A stretch of 64,000 bases of DNA from Gracilariopsis chorda. Lineage: Eukaryota > Rhodophyta > Florideophyceae > Gracilariales > Gracilariaceae. Position numbers and translations under genes: made by a program. The stretch lies in NCBI GenBank assembly GCA_003194525.1, contig NBIV01000016.1, positions 124,001 to 188,000 of the forward strand, read 5' to 3'. Below, piece after piece: positions 20,438 through 30,200 of this stretch. Numbering within the stretch: the first letter of the stretch is position 1; each line of letters starts with the position of its first letter. The notes below the pieces were generated by a model that was not told where the DNA came from, ran no database searches, and worked only from the letters and a program-made list of their open reading frames with translations.

Positions 20438-22472
20438 TAGTGCTACCCTCGTACAATACCGAGATGGTGGCACTATACCGAATTGGGAAATATATAGTTC
20501 AGAGCAAAACTACTTACAATATAGCTACTCCAGCATCTCGGTAATCAACAACTGTCGCGTACTACCAGAAACCTCACGTCTTTTTGCTCGCAAGAACCCT
20601 TGCCTTGCCTTTCGCAACGAGTAGGAGACGTCGGAAAGGTTACTGTCAAACGCCCATTTCTTTAATTCGCGCAGTTTGACGATTATCTCAGCTTCAGGGG
20701 GCAACGCTTCCGCCATAATAGTGTCCCCATTATCATCAGACTCCACTTCAGGCGATGATGCGCTCTCTACCACTCTCAGTTCGTCAAAATACAGAGCATC
20801 TTCGACCACAGCCTCACTCACTAGTGAGTTCTCTTCAATTGTCAACCAGCGCTCGACCTGTTCTTGATTCACAGGTTCAAACACTTGTTCATAAAAGGGA
20901 TCACGGCGATCCAGTGAAATGCTAAGCTGCTCCACCATCTTAGTCATAGCCTTCACGTCCTCACTTTTTTGCGTATTAGACATCTTTCCTTCACTGGACG
21001 TGATATTGCAGGCATGTGGCAATGGTAACACATTAGCTTTCACCCAACACCGTGCAATGGTTGATTGCGAAACATTACTCCAAGACTCCTCCACCATTTT
21101 GGAAACATCAAGAAGGTGAGGATCATGCCCTTCGTCGATTCCCTTCATTCCTGCAATCAGAGCCCGATTGCTCTCTCGCCTTTGCTGCCGCGTCTTGATT
21201 TCCAGCACTATCTTGCGCAGTAGCAGCCCGCGATACCGCACTTTCCAGGCAGCGATTATGCCCAAATCCATGGGCTGATGAATAGCGGTACAATTCGGAG
21301 GAAGCGTCATGATAGTGACTTGGTTACGGCTATCCTTCAAGTCAGTACCGTGTGGCCCACAGTTATCCATAAGAAGAACGCAAGGACGGGATGTTGCTTT
21401 GCGAATAAATGGTAGAAATACTTCATAGAACCACCTTTTAAACGTTAGCGTATCAGACCAAGAGTTCTTTTGACTGAAGTAAGGCACCGAGGGTTGGCCA
21501 AGACGGAAACAGCGAGGGTTTTTTGCTTTGCCTATAATCGCCATTGGCAGCTTTCGCGAACCGTCTCCGTTGGTACAAACATAAGCTGTGATTCTATCCT
21601 TTGACTTCATGGCCTTAGTTCCGCGAATTGTTTTCCTGTTCTCCTCTTCTGTTATATACGTACGGCGAGGCAAAAGTTTGTAGAATAACCCTGTCTCGTC
21701 AACATTATAAATGCAATCCACATCGTAACTGCGCAGCTTTGCTTTCAGCTCTGACATTTTGTCCGCAACTTGTGCATCAGATGCACTCCCGCCTTCGCCG
21801 TGAAGACCAACGGAGCGCAACGCATGTCTGCGTATGAAGTTCTGAACCCAACCAATCGATGCCGTAAACTTGGACAGTTTGTGATGTTCTAAGATTTGAT
21901 TGCTCGCTGTGTTCTTTTCCAGATTGTCGCGTATCATAAGCGCCTTGTGCTGTAACACAGCTTGCGTGATTGGCAACTTGCAGCATCGTGCAAAGTTAAC
22001 GAATATTAGAAGTTCATCTTCGATTTTGGGAAACGCAGGGGGCCGCAATGATTTTCTTTGCAGCGATAGGGAAGTGGTCTCAGCAAGTTCAATGATTCGC
22101 GATGCATTCTTCTTAAGATTGGTTGCCGTTCGGCGGGAAATAGAGAATTTCTTCATCACGGTGGCTGCGGAGATGCCAGAGCTCAGCGACCGAGCGGGTT
22201 CAATCTTCTGAGAAAGATCTAGACGTGTTCGTCTCGTCTTAAAATTACTGCGTGATGGTGCCATCTTTCGAGCTTGGTCAGATGGAGAAGCGTTCGTTTC
22301 ATCGGGGGAACGTTTGGAAGCCCTGGTGTGGGTGCTAGGAAGGAATCTGTAATGGGTTTGCTTGTTTTGGCGGGGGTTTGTCACGTTTATGGCCGAGTGT
22401 TACGTTTGTTTCAAATACGCGCCATTTTTGTGCCACCGGGTTGATGGTGGTACAATATAAAGGTTAGCACTA
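20438..22472 (-). mobile_element. Tigger/pogo-like DNA transposon, apparently complete
   Basis: The ends are TAGTGCTA at 20438-20445 and TAGCACTA at 22465-22472, giving inverted GTGCTA termini flanked by TA as expected for Tc1/mariner-pogo elements. Subterminal inverted GGTGGCAC (20466) and GTGCCACC (22430-22437) support imperfect terminal repeats of about 35 bp. A second GATATAGTGCC-like match lies just outside the right end, so the edge could be about 15 bp further out. Length is about 2.0 kb, filled by one intact transposase gene. Confidence 0.6.
20525..22384 (-). CDS. Tigger/pogo-like DDE transposase (CENP-B type)
   Basis: An intact 619-aa frame; Met at 22262 (MAPSRSN) is the probable start, since upstream sequence is low in conservation. 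It has N-terminal helix-turn-helix DNA-binding regions (SSGISAATVMKKFSISRR and the FIRRHALRS block), then the DDE_1 catalytic core: NVDETGLFYK (first Asp), LLMDNCGPH (second Asp) and PPNCTAIHQPMDLG (third Asp). The C-terminus is acidic and helical. The frame is free of stops, so the element is recent or under selection. Confidence 0.92.
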   Translation of the reverse strand: MTNPRQNKQTHYRFLPSTHTRASKRSPDETNASPSDQARKMAPSRSNFKTRRTRLDLSQKIEPARSLSSGISAATVMKKFSISRRTATNLKKNASRIIELAETTSLSLQRKSLRPPAFPKIEDELLIFVNFARCCKLPITQAVLQHKALMIRDNLEKNTASNQILEHHKLSKFTASIGWVQNFIRRHALRSVGLHGEGGSASDAQVADKMSELKAKLRSYDVDCIYNVDETGLFYKLLPRRTYITEEENRKTIRGTKAMKSKDRITAYVCTNGDGSRKLPMAIIGKAKNPRCFRLGQPSVPYFSQKNSWSDTLTFKRWFYEVFLPFIRKATSRPCVLLMDNCGPHGTDLKDSRNQVTIMTLPPNCTAIHQPMDLGIIAAWKVRYRGLLLRKIVLEIKTRQQRRESNRALIAGMKGIDEGHDPHLLDVSKMVEESWSNVSQSTIARCWVKANVLPLPHACNITSSEGKMSNTQKSEDVKAMTKMVEQLSISLDRRDPFYEQVFEPVNQEQVERWLTIEENSLVSEAVVEDALYFDELRVVESASSPEVESDDNGDTIMAEALPPEAEIIVKLRELKKWAFDSNLSDVSYSLRKARQGFLRAKRREVSGSTRQLLITEMLE

Positions 22473-23543
22473 TTCATCTAGGCACTATATCGCGACCCCC
22501 CCTGTAACGCAATGCTTTGTTGCAAGTTTTAGGGTGAAAAAGAAATGTTTGGGGGTTTCAACGAAATGTTTGAGGCGATGGGTATATTATCTCTGTTGTG
22601 CTATGCACGGCGGATGTGGAGGAAAAATTCACCTTGCTAGATTCACCGGTGTAGGGTGCTGAAATCTTTGTACGGTGGGGGGAGCGAAGACGGGATAAAA
22701 TGTTCTCTTTTGTTTCTTTTCACGAGAAATTACAGAGTATCTCATTGGCTACAATTGCTGCTGGATTCAAACCCCGATGTTTTACAGAACCTGTGGATTA
22801 ACCATTTGGCGGTAGTGAGCGGAACACATCGGACAATGCGTCGAACGAAACCACGGAAGCAACTCTGCGTCCAGAGCCGGAAAAGGGATCTTCTTCTCGA
22901 CAACATCTGAATGGCGATGGTGGATTGACCAATGTTCAACGCCACGCGGCGGCGCCCTGATAAGTCTGCAGTGCTCTGCCTCGCCTTCATCATAAGCCAT
23001 ATTACCTGCCCCTTGCACATCCAATCTATGGCTGGACTGAAGCACTGCTTTATATGCATAACTTCAGCTTTTCCAGTTTCCTGATACGAATCTCCATTCT
23101 TTGTCTATGAGAGCAGCTTTACCCCCCTCTCTTCCGAGGCCCCATGGGTACGACTCCTGCTCTTCTCACAACTAGCCGCTGTCGATATGTATCTCGTGGC
23201 CAAGATATGTATATACTGAGACTAAGGCTAGCTTCTGCTGTTTCTGAATTAGCACATGCGGAGCGGAACGAACCGTTTCTACCCCGGTTTGGCTGGAGAC
23301 GCCACCTGCCCTTCTCAGAGTATCGCAAGCGAGTATAGTTCTCAATTCAGAAAGGATACAGCATTTCAGTTTCGTCCAAGCGTACCTACTGCTGGCACCT
23401 CTTTGTTTGAGAAATGGATGATACTCTCTTACGATTCACAATAAACGTACCATTCCTGTAGACTAAACTTTTCTGAAACCATTCGTAATTCTATCGGAGT
23501 TTACATCGCAGAACGTTTACAACGGAGCCTCACTATTCAAAAC
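22473..23543. other. intergenic, no gene seen
   Basis: GT- and AT-mixed sequence with a C8 run at 22496. Only short overlapping open frames without domain signals. Confidence 0.5.
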
Positions 23544-24437
23544 TTACACGCCAATGATCGTGTCTCGTTCGGCCAATCTTACTTTTGGCTTTCGCTTTGA
23601 TTTCTTCTTCAACTTCTTGCCTTTTCTTTCCACAATCTCTAAGGGATCCATATCGCTTTCCAAAGCTCTTGACTTTGACTTCCGCTTACGCCGATACCTT
23701 CGTGACAAAGGTTCATCTTCATTCATAAATCCAGTTGACTGAACTCTCTCCTTATCATTTCGCTCCCTTCGACGTTTTGGATGTTTTCGATCTGAGTGCT
23801 TACGGTCTGATTTCCGAGACTTACGGTGTTGACGCAGCACGATATCGTCTTCTTCTTCCAAGAACTTATGATTATATGTTTGCTCGTCACGATACCTTTC
23901 TTCAGACAAACCGTCTATATCAATGGACACTGCATCTCCCACGTAGACCTGAGTTCGATGTGGTATTTCTTTCGTGTTACCTGATCCAGGGGACATCTCT
24001 GCTTTTCTTTTCTTCTCCTTATTGAGATACCGTTCCATGCGATAGGATGTTTGAAGCACATTAAGGGTGCAGACACCTCCCCCACCACAAGTACGCCCCA
24101 GGTATTCCCCTCGTGCATGAGCTCTCCAACAATCTGGGTCGCATAAAGAATATTTCGAACACGTCAGTCAGTCAAAGGATCTATAAATCAGGTCTTGCAA
24201 TGAGAAAGTGAGATTGAAGTTGTTCAGAGAACGTACGATCAAAGTTATGGCTACAAAGGCGAAACAGTTGGCAATAATCAGTGATGTACACTCCAATTCG
24301 TCGAGTTCCTTGGCGTCTTCAGCGTTATCCTTGTTGAAGTCAGTTATTCCCATAGCTTTTCGGGAAGGAGGCCGGTTAATCCCACCTTCGCCTGCGTAGT
24401 GCCATGGTCCGGCAACAGAAGTCGCCAGACTTAGCAC
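23544..24437 (-). CDS. charged, probably nuclear protein of unknown family; exon structure partly resolved
   Basis: The clear part is the 3' exon ending at 23544: RMERYLNKEKKRK, a middle VYVGDAVSIDIDGLSEERY, then long Lys/Arg/Ser stretches (KSRKSDRKHSDRKHPKRRR, KKLKKKSKRKPK) typical of nucleolar or splicing proteins. It extends upstream through a Cys/Gly-rich stretch (CWRAHARGEYLGRTCGGGG) to a CGACCCAG acceptor near 24149, with CTGACTGAC as branch-like sequence. A separate upstream open exon (about 24300-24437) reads WHYAGEGGINRPPSRKAMG and DAKELDELE. The donor joining the two and the first exon were not settled. The family was not recognised. Confidence 0.5.
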
Positions 24438-24918
24438 TCAGTTTCTTCGCGGTACTTCCAATGTCTTTTCCGCACTCAAGCCAGGAGAAAATCTGCACGA
24501 TGACCAACCGGCGCCGTTCCAGTTTCTCGAAGAACTCAGTCAAACATAGACCCTGTGCCCAATACCACCCATGGAAGTGGAACAGATCTCAATTAGAAGG
24601 CCGTTTCATGATGCGTTACTGTCAGGTAAATCGACGTGAAAGCGATATCTCAATTCCTGTGTTAGACCTTTGCACACCTGTGCAAAGGTTTTCTGCTTTT
24701 CTTTTTCTAACCCTTTCGTCGAGCGTGACTTGTTTCATCACCTCTGAATTCGAACGAGACGGATGCATGGTAAACGAAGAAGTACAAGGAGTATACTCAT
24801 GTTTACTTTTGAGCCACATGGAGTGTCAAGTAATCTTGGACGGTCGCTATCTCAAGAGTAGCAATAACAGCATTGCACTCAGGCCAATGAGAAAGAACTA
24901 GATCACTTGCTTATTTGT
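24438..24918. other. intergenic
   Basis: May hold the first exon and promoter of the preceding minus-strand gene. The plus-strand open frame here (24404-24901) is in low-conservation sequence that overlaps the WHYAGEGG exon antisense and is not called. Confidence 0.4.
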
Positions 24919-25830
24919 CTACGCTAGCAAACCTGTGTCTGGTCTGCAGATAATTAGTGCTTCAGGTTGCACGACAGTTTTCCCGTAGTCATCTGTAACA
25001 AGTTCCTTAACTCTTCGCACTTCCCCCGGAAAATATTCCAACTGGTGATGACTTCGTAAGTCTTGACCAGTTAATGTTGCCTGGAGAATACTTAGAGGAT
25101 CTGAGTCCGGGGAGATGATGACGATGTTTTCTCCATAGTACTGAGTCTCTAGTTTGTTCAGCAATTGCGTGACTCGAACAAAAACGTCGTTTGTGGAATC
25201 GTTAGGGGTACCATCCTCTCCTGATCGCGGACGCCAGTCTGAATCCGTTCTGTCATTGTCAATGACGATTCTGCGTACTTCTGACGTAGTGCCTCCGTTC
25301 AAAGCGCCAACACCTCTTGCATCTAGAAAGCTATATTCTGGGACGATTTGCTCACGACGAATTCTCAGCTTGCTTGCAAGAATCTCAGCCGTCTGAAAGG
25401 AGCTTATGGTTACGCTGGGCCACAACCAGGCATCACTGGAGAGCCCCTCTTTCTGTAAAGCTTCAGACACTCGAATAGCTTGATCAACGCCCTTCCGTGT
25501 AAGTGAATGCTGTTCAAGGGATAACTTGTACGCAGGGTTGGAGTTGACAATCTTCGATGCATCCGAATTTGTTTCACAGGCGCGCATCAAGAAGTACGCA
25601 TTGGTAAGGCTATCCTTCAATGGGAAAATGTGTAACCCAGATATAGCTTCCGACTTAGATGGCATAAGCAACGCAGCCGTAGCAGCCACTGATGCTGAAA
25701 GAAAATGACGTCGTGAAACGGACGCACTGCATTTCACCTTAGAAAGTCTTGTAGGAGTCCGAATTGGTTGAGAAGTGGGAAGAGGATTACAAATGAATGA
25801 CGGAACTAGTGAAGTAGATATGGATTGCAT
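24919..25830 (-). CDS. thylakoid-lumen histidine-phosphatase-like protein, catalytic residues lost
   Basis: A 303-aa intronless protein. A Ser/Thr/Pro/Arg-rich transit peptide is followed by a twin-arginine signal, SRRHFLSASVAATAALLMP, ending SEA; this bipartite layout directs proteins to the thylakoid lumen by the Tat route. The rest has the phosphoglycerate-mutase/histidine-phosphatase order: YFLMRACET in place of the RHGE motif, SLEQHSLTRKGVDQA, SSFQTAEILASKL, and VIISPDSDPLSIL in place of the second His strand. The nucleophile His is Ala and the second His is Asp, so phosphatase chemistry is unlikely. Fold assignment is from motif order; the role is unknown. Confidence 0.75.
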   Translation of the reverse strand: MQSISTSLVPSFICNPLPTSQPIRTPTRLSKVKCSASVSRRHFLSASVAATAALLMPSKSEAISGLHIFPLKDSLTNAYFLMRACETNSDASKIVNSNPAYKLSLEQHSLTRKGVDQAIRVSEALQKEGLSSDAWLWPSVTISSFQTAEILASKLRIRREQIVPEYSFLDARGVGALNGGTTSEVRRIVIDNDRTDSDWRPRSGEDGTPNDSTNDVFVRVTQLLNKLETQYYGENIVIISPDSDPLSILQATLTGQDLRSHHQLEYFPGEVRRVKELVTDDYGKTVVQPEALIICRPDTGLLA

Positions 25831-26973
25831 TGCTGAATGGTTGTGGAGGTGTTTTTCGATTCGATTTCAGTTTAAACAAGTGGTTGCACGATAGAATCCT
25901 CCAGTAGGATGTAGAAAGCAGTACTCGTTGCGGCTATGGCGTAAGGTTGTGTGTGGCGATGGGCTGACTCATGGGTGCTAGGCGTGAAACCCCGATAACT
26001 TTTGGGATAATCCGCAAGTAGGACCTACAGGGATATACTGCGGAAGGCTCATTGCAGATGGCTTCACGTGACCACTCGATACATAACTCAGCCTTCGTAT
26101 TTGATGGTGGTGTTCATGCGGCTTGCCGTTGGAAACCCGAGAAGTTTCGCGTGCCTTTATTTAACGTTCGTGGTCAAGAATTGCTCTCAGTTGCAATCTA
26201 CAGATGCACTCTGCAATCTGATTTGTCGCTACATTCAGATCCTAATCTGCGGACGAACAGAAGAAGGGAACACTTCCGATATCTGACAGACAAAGGGTTA
26301 GCAATTGTTAACCCTTAGCCTTTTATCCTCAGAACCCTTTACTTTCATATCTATCCATAAACTTTAGACGAACTTCTTAGCGCAATAAAATGGAGCGCTT
26401 CTGCCTGGGACGGTATCATGGCTTGGGAATTGGAACAAAGGTACCGCCCGTAGCATCGATGCCCGTCTTGTGGCACGTGTTGTCACACGTAGCCAGCACA
26501 CGGCACAGCCGCCGCTGCCTAGCCCACTAGCCGAAGCCTCTTCGTAAACAACTTTGAGCCACCGGTTCCTTTCGCGGTGTCCACAGACTGTGGACTCCAC
26601 AGCACAAACCTGCTACAGTAGTACGGAGTCAGTGCTGCTGCGTTGGTCATGGACCATGCGCTTCTGGCAGGTTGTCAATACCGCCCTTCGTAGAAAGACA
26701 GAAAGAAGGAATGGGGAAGCTTCCAACACAAAACCAAAACTCGAAAATTTTGAGGTATTCATTAATCCCCCCTAGCAACACCAGTTCACAGCCGGCATGT
26801 CGATCGAGTTGATCCTGCACCTTCATCGCCACGCCGTCCGCTTGGTACTTTTGTACGCTGCAATTCCTCACGCCGAACAAAAAGTCTCATCATCTTCTTT
26901 TTGAACAGCAAAGTGTCCTTCCAAGTTTTCACATTGGAGAAAGTTACGGCTCATTCAATAACTCGCTTTCAAG
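25831..26973. other. divergent intergenic region with a short hairpin
   Basis: Contains the inverted repeat AAGGGTTA / TAACCCTT at 26293-26300 and 26309-26316. No gene seen; promoter of CCT-beta is expected near its right end. Confidence 0.5.
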
Positions 26974-28589
26974 ATGATGGCCCCACAGAATGTCGCCCGA
27001 TTTGGAGTTGATCGAAACGTGCTCAAAGAGAACGCATCCGAGCAAAGAGGAGAAAATGCTCGCATGTCCTCCTTTGTCGGAGCACTGGCGATCACGGATC
27101 TTGTCAAAACCACTCTTGGACCGAAAGGTATGGACAAGATCCTTCAATCAGCCGGCGGTGATGTCCAAGTCACCAATGACGGTGCCACCATCTTGAAGAG
27201 TATCCAGATTGATAATGCTGCTGCGAAGGTTTTGATTGACATTTCCAAGGTCCAAGACGATGAAGTCGGAGATGGCACAACATCCGTCTGCGTCCTCGCC
27301 GGAGAACTTTTGAGGGAAGCAGAAAAGCTACTTGAAACCAGAATTCATCCGCAGACCGCAATTGCAGGCTACAGGATTGCAGCTGAAGCCGCTGTTGTTG
27401 CTCTTGAAAAGGCTGCTGTTGATCATGGTTCAGACCCGGAGGCATTTCGTAACGATCTGTTAAACATTGCTAGAACTACTCTGTCGTCAAAGGTACTGGC
27501 TCAGGCAAGGGATCACTTTGCCAGAATTGCTGTGGATGCCGTTTTGCGTTTACGCGGCTCAACCAACCTGGATCATATTCAAGTAATCAAAAAGGCTGGG
27601 GGTAGCTTGTCGGATTCGTGGTTAGAAGAAGGTTTCATCCTGGAAAAGAAGCTTGGTGTGGGACAGCCGTCGAGGGTCGAGAACGCTAAAATTATCATTG
27701 CAAACACGGCCATGGATACAGATAAGGTGAAGATCTACGGCTCTCGCGTGCGCGTGGATTCTCTTAATCGTGTCGCGGAAATTGAAGAAGCGGAAAAGCA
27801 AAAGATGTTCACCAAGTGTGATAAGATCCTGGCTCATGGCTGCAACGTTTTTGTTAACCGCCAACTGATATACAACACCCCCGAACAGTACTTTACTTCG
27901 AAGGGAGTCGTAGCTATTGAGCACGCAGATTTTGACGGCATTGAGCGTCTGGCGCTTGTCACAGGCGGTGAGATTGTGTCTACATTCGATGATCCAACAG
28001 GCGTCAAGCTGGGAACAGCTGATCTTGTTGAACAAGCCATGATTGGAGAGGATACGGTGATCCGCTTCGTTGGCTGTGCAGCAAATGAAGCATGCACCAT
28101 TGTATTGCGTGGGGCCAATAATCAGTTACTGGACGAAGCGGAGCGGAGTTTGCACGACGCTCTGTGCGTGCTGTCACAAACTGTAGGCGAGACGAGGACT
28201 GTTCTTGGGGGGGTTGCTCTGAGACCCTGATGGCCCATGCCGTGGATGAAGTGGCAAGAAAGACGGCTGGAAAGAAGGCGCTAGCGGTTGAGGCATTCGC
28301 CAGGGCATTGCGTGCGCTCCCTGGAATCATCGCAGGGAATGGCGGTTATGACGCAAATGAATTAGTAGCCGAATTGCGAGCTGCTCACATGGAAGGCAAT
28401 CACACAGCTGGTTTAGATATGACAAAAGGATGCGTTGCAGACGTTCGCGAGCTCGGCATTACTGAAAGCTTCAAACTGAAACGCCAGATGCTTGCATCAG
28501 CTGTCGAGGGAGCTGAAATGATAATTCGAGTAGATGACATTCTCAAGTCAGCACCGAGAGAGAGAGGAGACCCACATTCTCATATGTAG
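26974..28589 (+). CDS. CCT2: chaperonin CCT subunit beta (TCP-1 beta), frame broken once
   Basis: The beta subunit of the cytosolic TRiC/CCT chaperonin, which folds actin and tubulin. Seen: [56 protein letters not shown] in the equatorial ATPase domain, a complete apical domain, and the C-terminal [15 protein letters not shown] to [15 protein letters not shown]. The frame from 26974 ends at 28230 because the invariant run coding GGGCSE has seven G residues (28207-28213) where eight are needed; the rest continues in the next frame to 28589. With that one base the protein would be of normal length (about 538 aa). Since CCT2 is essential, an assembly error is the simplest explanation. No introns. 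The stop lies 33 bp from the stop of the convergent PME-1 gene. Confidence 0.9.
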
Positions 28590-28622
28590 AGTCAGTTTTC
28601 GCAATGGAATATAAACAAATAT

Positions 28623-29837
28623 CTAACAACACGGCGGGATTGGTCTCCTTTGCTGAAAGACTGAAGTTTCGGCACTATCGTCCAGTCGTTCGATGAAAAG
28701 ATTCCTCTGCAAGTATTCAAGTAACACGCGAGCTGTTTCATCTGGTTGGTCTTCATGAACGGTGTGTCCTGCAGCTGGTATGAGTATGTTTTGAAACTTT
28801 CCTTGCATTTGGGCAATCATAAGGTCCTTGTCAAGCCTGTCTACATTTGCGAGCACAAGCATTTTGGCGGCTTTCACTGAAAGGAATGAAGAGGATAAGC
28901 CTTGGAACCATCCCTTCCAATAGGTTTCGCTTTCCTCAAGCCTAGTGCGCCATACCCAGCGCTTAATACGATCATCATATTTCATCTGGGGGGGAACCGA
29001 TATTCTTGCTGAGTCAGGGTTTCTGACATGCCCAGCACGCGTGACGTACTTCACGGCTTTAGAAACTGATGAGAATGATTTTGGTCTTCCCTGCAACCAA
29101 GAAGACATGTAGGGCAACGCAGACATAGCAGTTCCCTCTACCACATCAATAACCACAAGTCCAATCACATTGTCCAGCAAATTAGATGCAGCCAGCCGAA
29201 CTGCGATCGCGCCACCCATTGAATGACCACAGACAACCAACTTCGGTACTGGCATGCTCCTTTCTTCAAAGAAAGCCTTAATCAACGCGGCCGCGTCGTA
29301 CACTTGGGTTTGGGCGGACAAGTCATTCTCGTCTTCGGAAAAGGAATTCCCGTGTGCTCGAGCATCGAAAGCAAGAACTGCACAGTATGCTTTCAATCTC
29401 TCAGCGACCATTGCCCAACTCAAAGCACAGTGGCCACCACCATGAAGAAAGACCATCGCGAGAGATGTCTCCTGTGTCAGTCCAGCTGCATAAATACGAA
29501 ACGTAGCGTTTCTCGAAGGAAGACGTAAGTCTTCTTTCTGATCGAAGCAGTGGTTCCAGGTTTTCGGGGATAGATCTGAATCGTCTAGTTCTACAGGCGC
29601 CGAAGCCTGTGTGGGGTGCACAACAGCCACACGAGCTTGAACCAGTCGTTCGGCATGGGTCGGAGGACGTCCTGGTCTACTCGGAAGGGCAACACGGTCT
29701 GGCAAACCCTCGGAGCCGGAGCCGGTGCGGTCTGGTAATCTCTCAGAACCACCCCTTGAGCTTCCTCCTTTCTTTCGAGTCAGCACGTCGGGACTGCGTG
29801 AAACTTTCGGCCGCGGGGGTTGCATTCTTATTGACAA
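28623..29837 (-). CDS. PPME1: protein phosphatase methylesterase 1 (PME-1)
   Basis: A 404-aa intronless alpha/beta hydrolase that removes the C-terminal carboxymethyl group from the PP2A catalytic subunit. Seen: FLHGGGHCALSW (oxyanion loop, about 130-141), CGHSMGGAIAVRLA with nucleophile Ser206, the family-specific VIDVVEGTAMSALPYM at about 229-244, and AAGHTVHEDQPDE with catalytic His358. The N-terminal ~85 residues are Arg/Pro/Ser-rich and disordered and include an SERLPDR/SEGLPDR duplicate. The Met at 29825 (Met5) is an alternative start. It is tail-to-tail with CCT-beta, so the mRNAs probably overlap at their 3' ends. Confidence 0.92.
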   Translation of the reverse strand: MSIRMQPPRPKVSRSPDVLTRKKGGSSRGGSERLPDRTGSGSEGLPDRVALPSRPGRPPTHAERLVQARVAVVHPTQASAPVELDDSDLSPKTWNHCFDQKEDLRLPSRNATFRIYAAGLTQETSLAMVFLHGGGHCALSWAMVAERLKAYCAVLAFDARAHGNSFSEDENDLSAQTQVYDAAALIKAFFEERSMPVPKLVVCGHSMGGAIAVRLAASNLLDNVIGLVVIDVVEGTAMSALPYMSSWLQGRPKSFSSVSKAVKYVTRAGHVRNPDSARISVPPQMKYDDRIKRWVWRTRLEESETYWKGWFQGLSSSFLSVKAAKMLVLANVDRLDKDLMIAQMQGKFQNILIPAAGHTVHEDQPDETARVLLEYLQRNLFIERLDDSAETSVFQQRRPIPPCC

Positions 29838-30190
29838 TATCTATCTTCGACTGAGAAACATTCTCCAAAAGGAAAAGTGGAAGAGCAGGCGGGGTTTCGA
29901 GATGGCATCAAGATTTCGAAAGTCAGGACCGGCAATAGACTTACCGAATGCCCTCAATCTTCATGGTTTTTGAGACATTTCTGTCTGCAAACATAATAAT
30001 TTCTGCTTGCAGTGCTGCAACCTTTTGTTTTAAGAAAAGGGTTGTCCACGTCACTGAAATCTTCATTGTTTGTTCGTTCGTTCCATCGAAAGATATTCCT
30101 TGTTCGGCGCCGCTCGCCCCTGCGAGTGACGCACAGCCGCTTCGCGTCGAAGCCGTCTGCTGCCTTTTGGACTAGAATGGGAGGAGAGGG

Positions 30191-30200
30191 TTTTTATAAC
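30191..30200 (-). promoter_or_regulatory. TATA-like element, candidate PME-1 promoter
   Basis: On the minus strand the string reads GGTTATAAAA, inside a small palindrome (GGGTTATAAAAACCC). It is about 350 bp upstream of the PME-1 start, so a fairly long leader is implied. Unproven. Confidence 0.3.
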
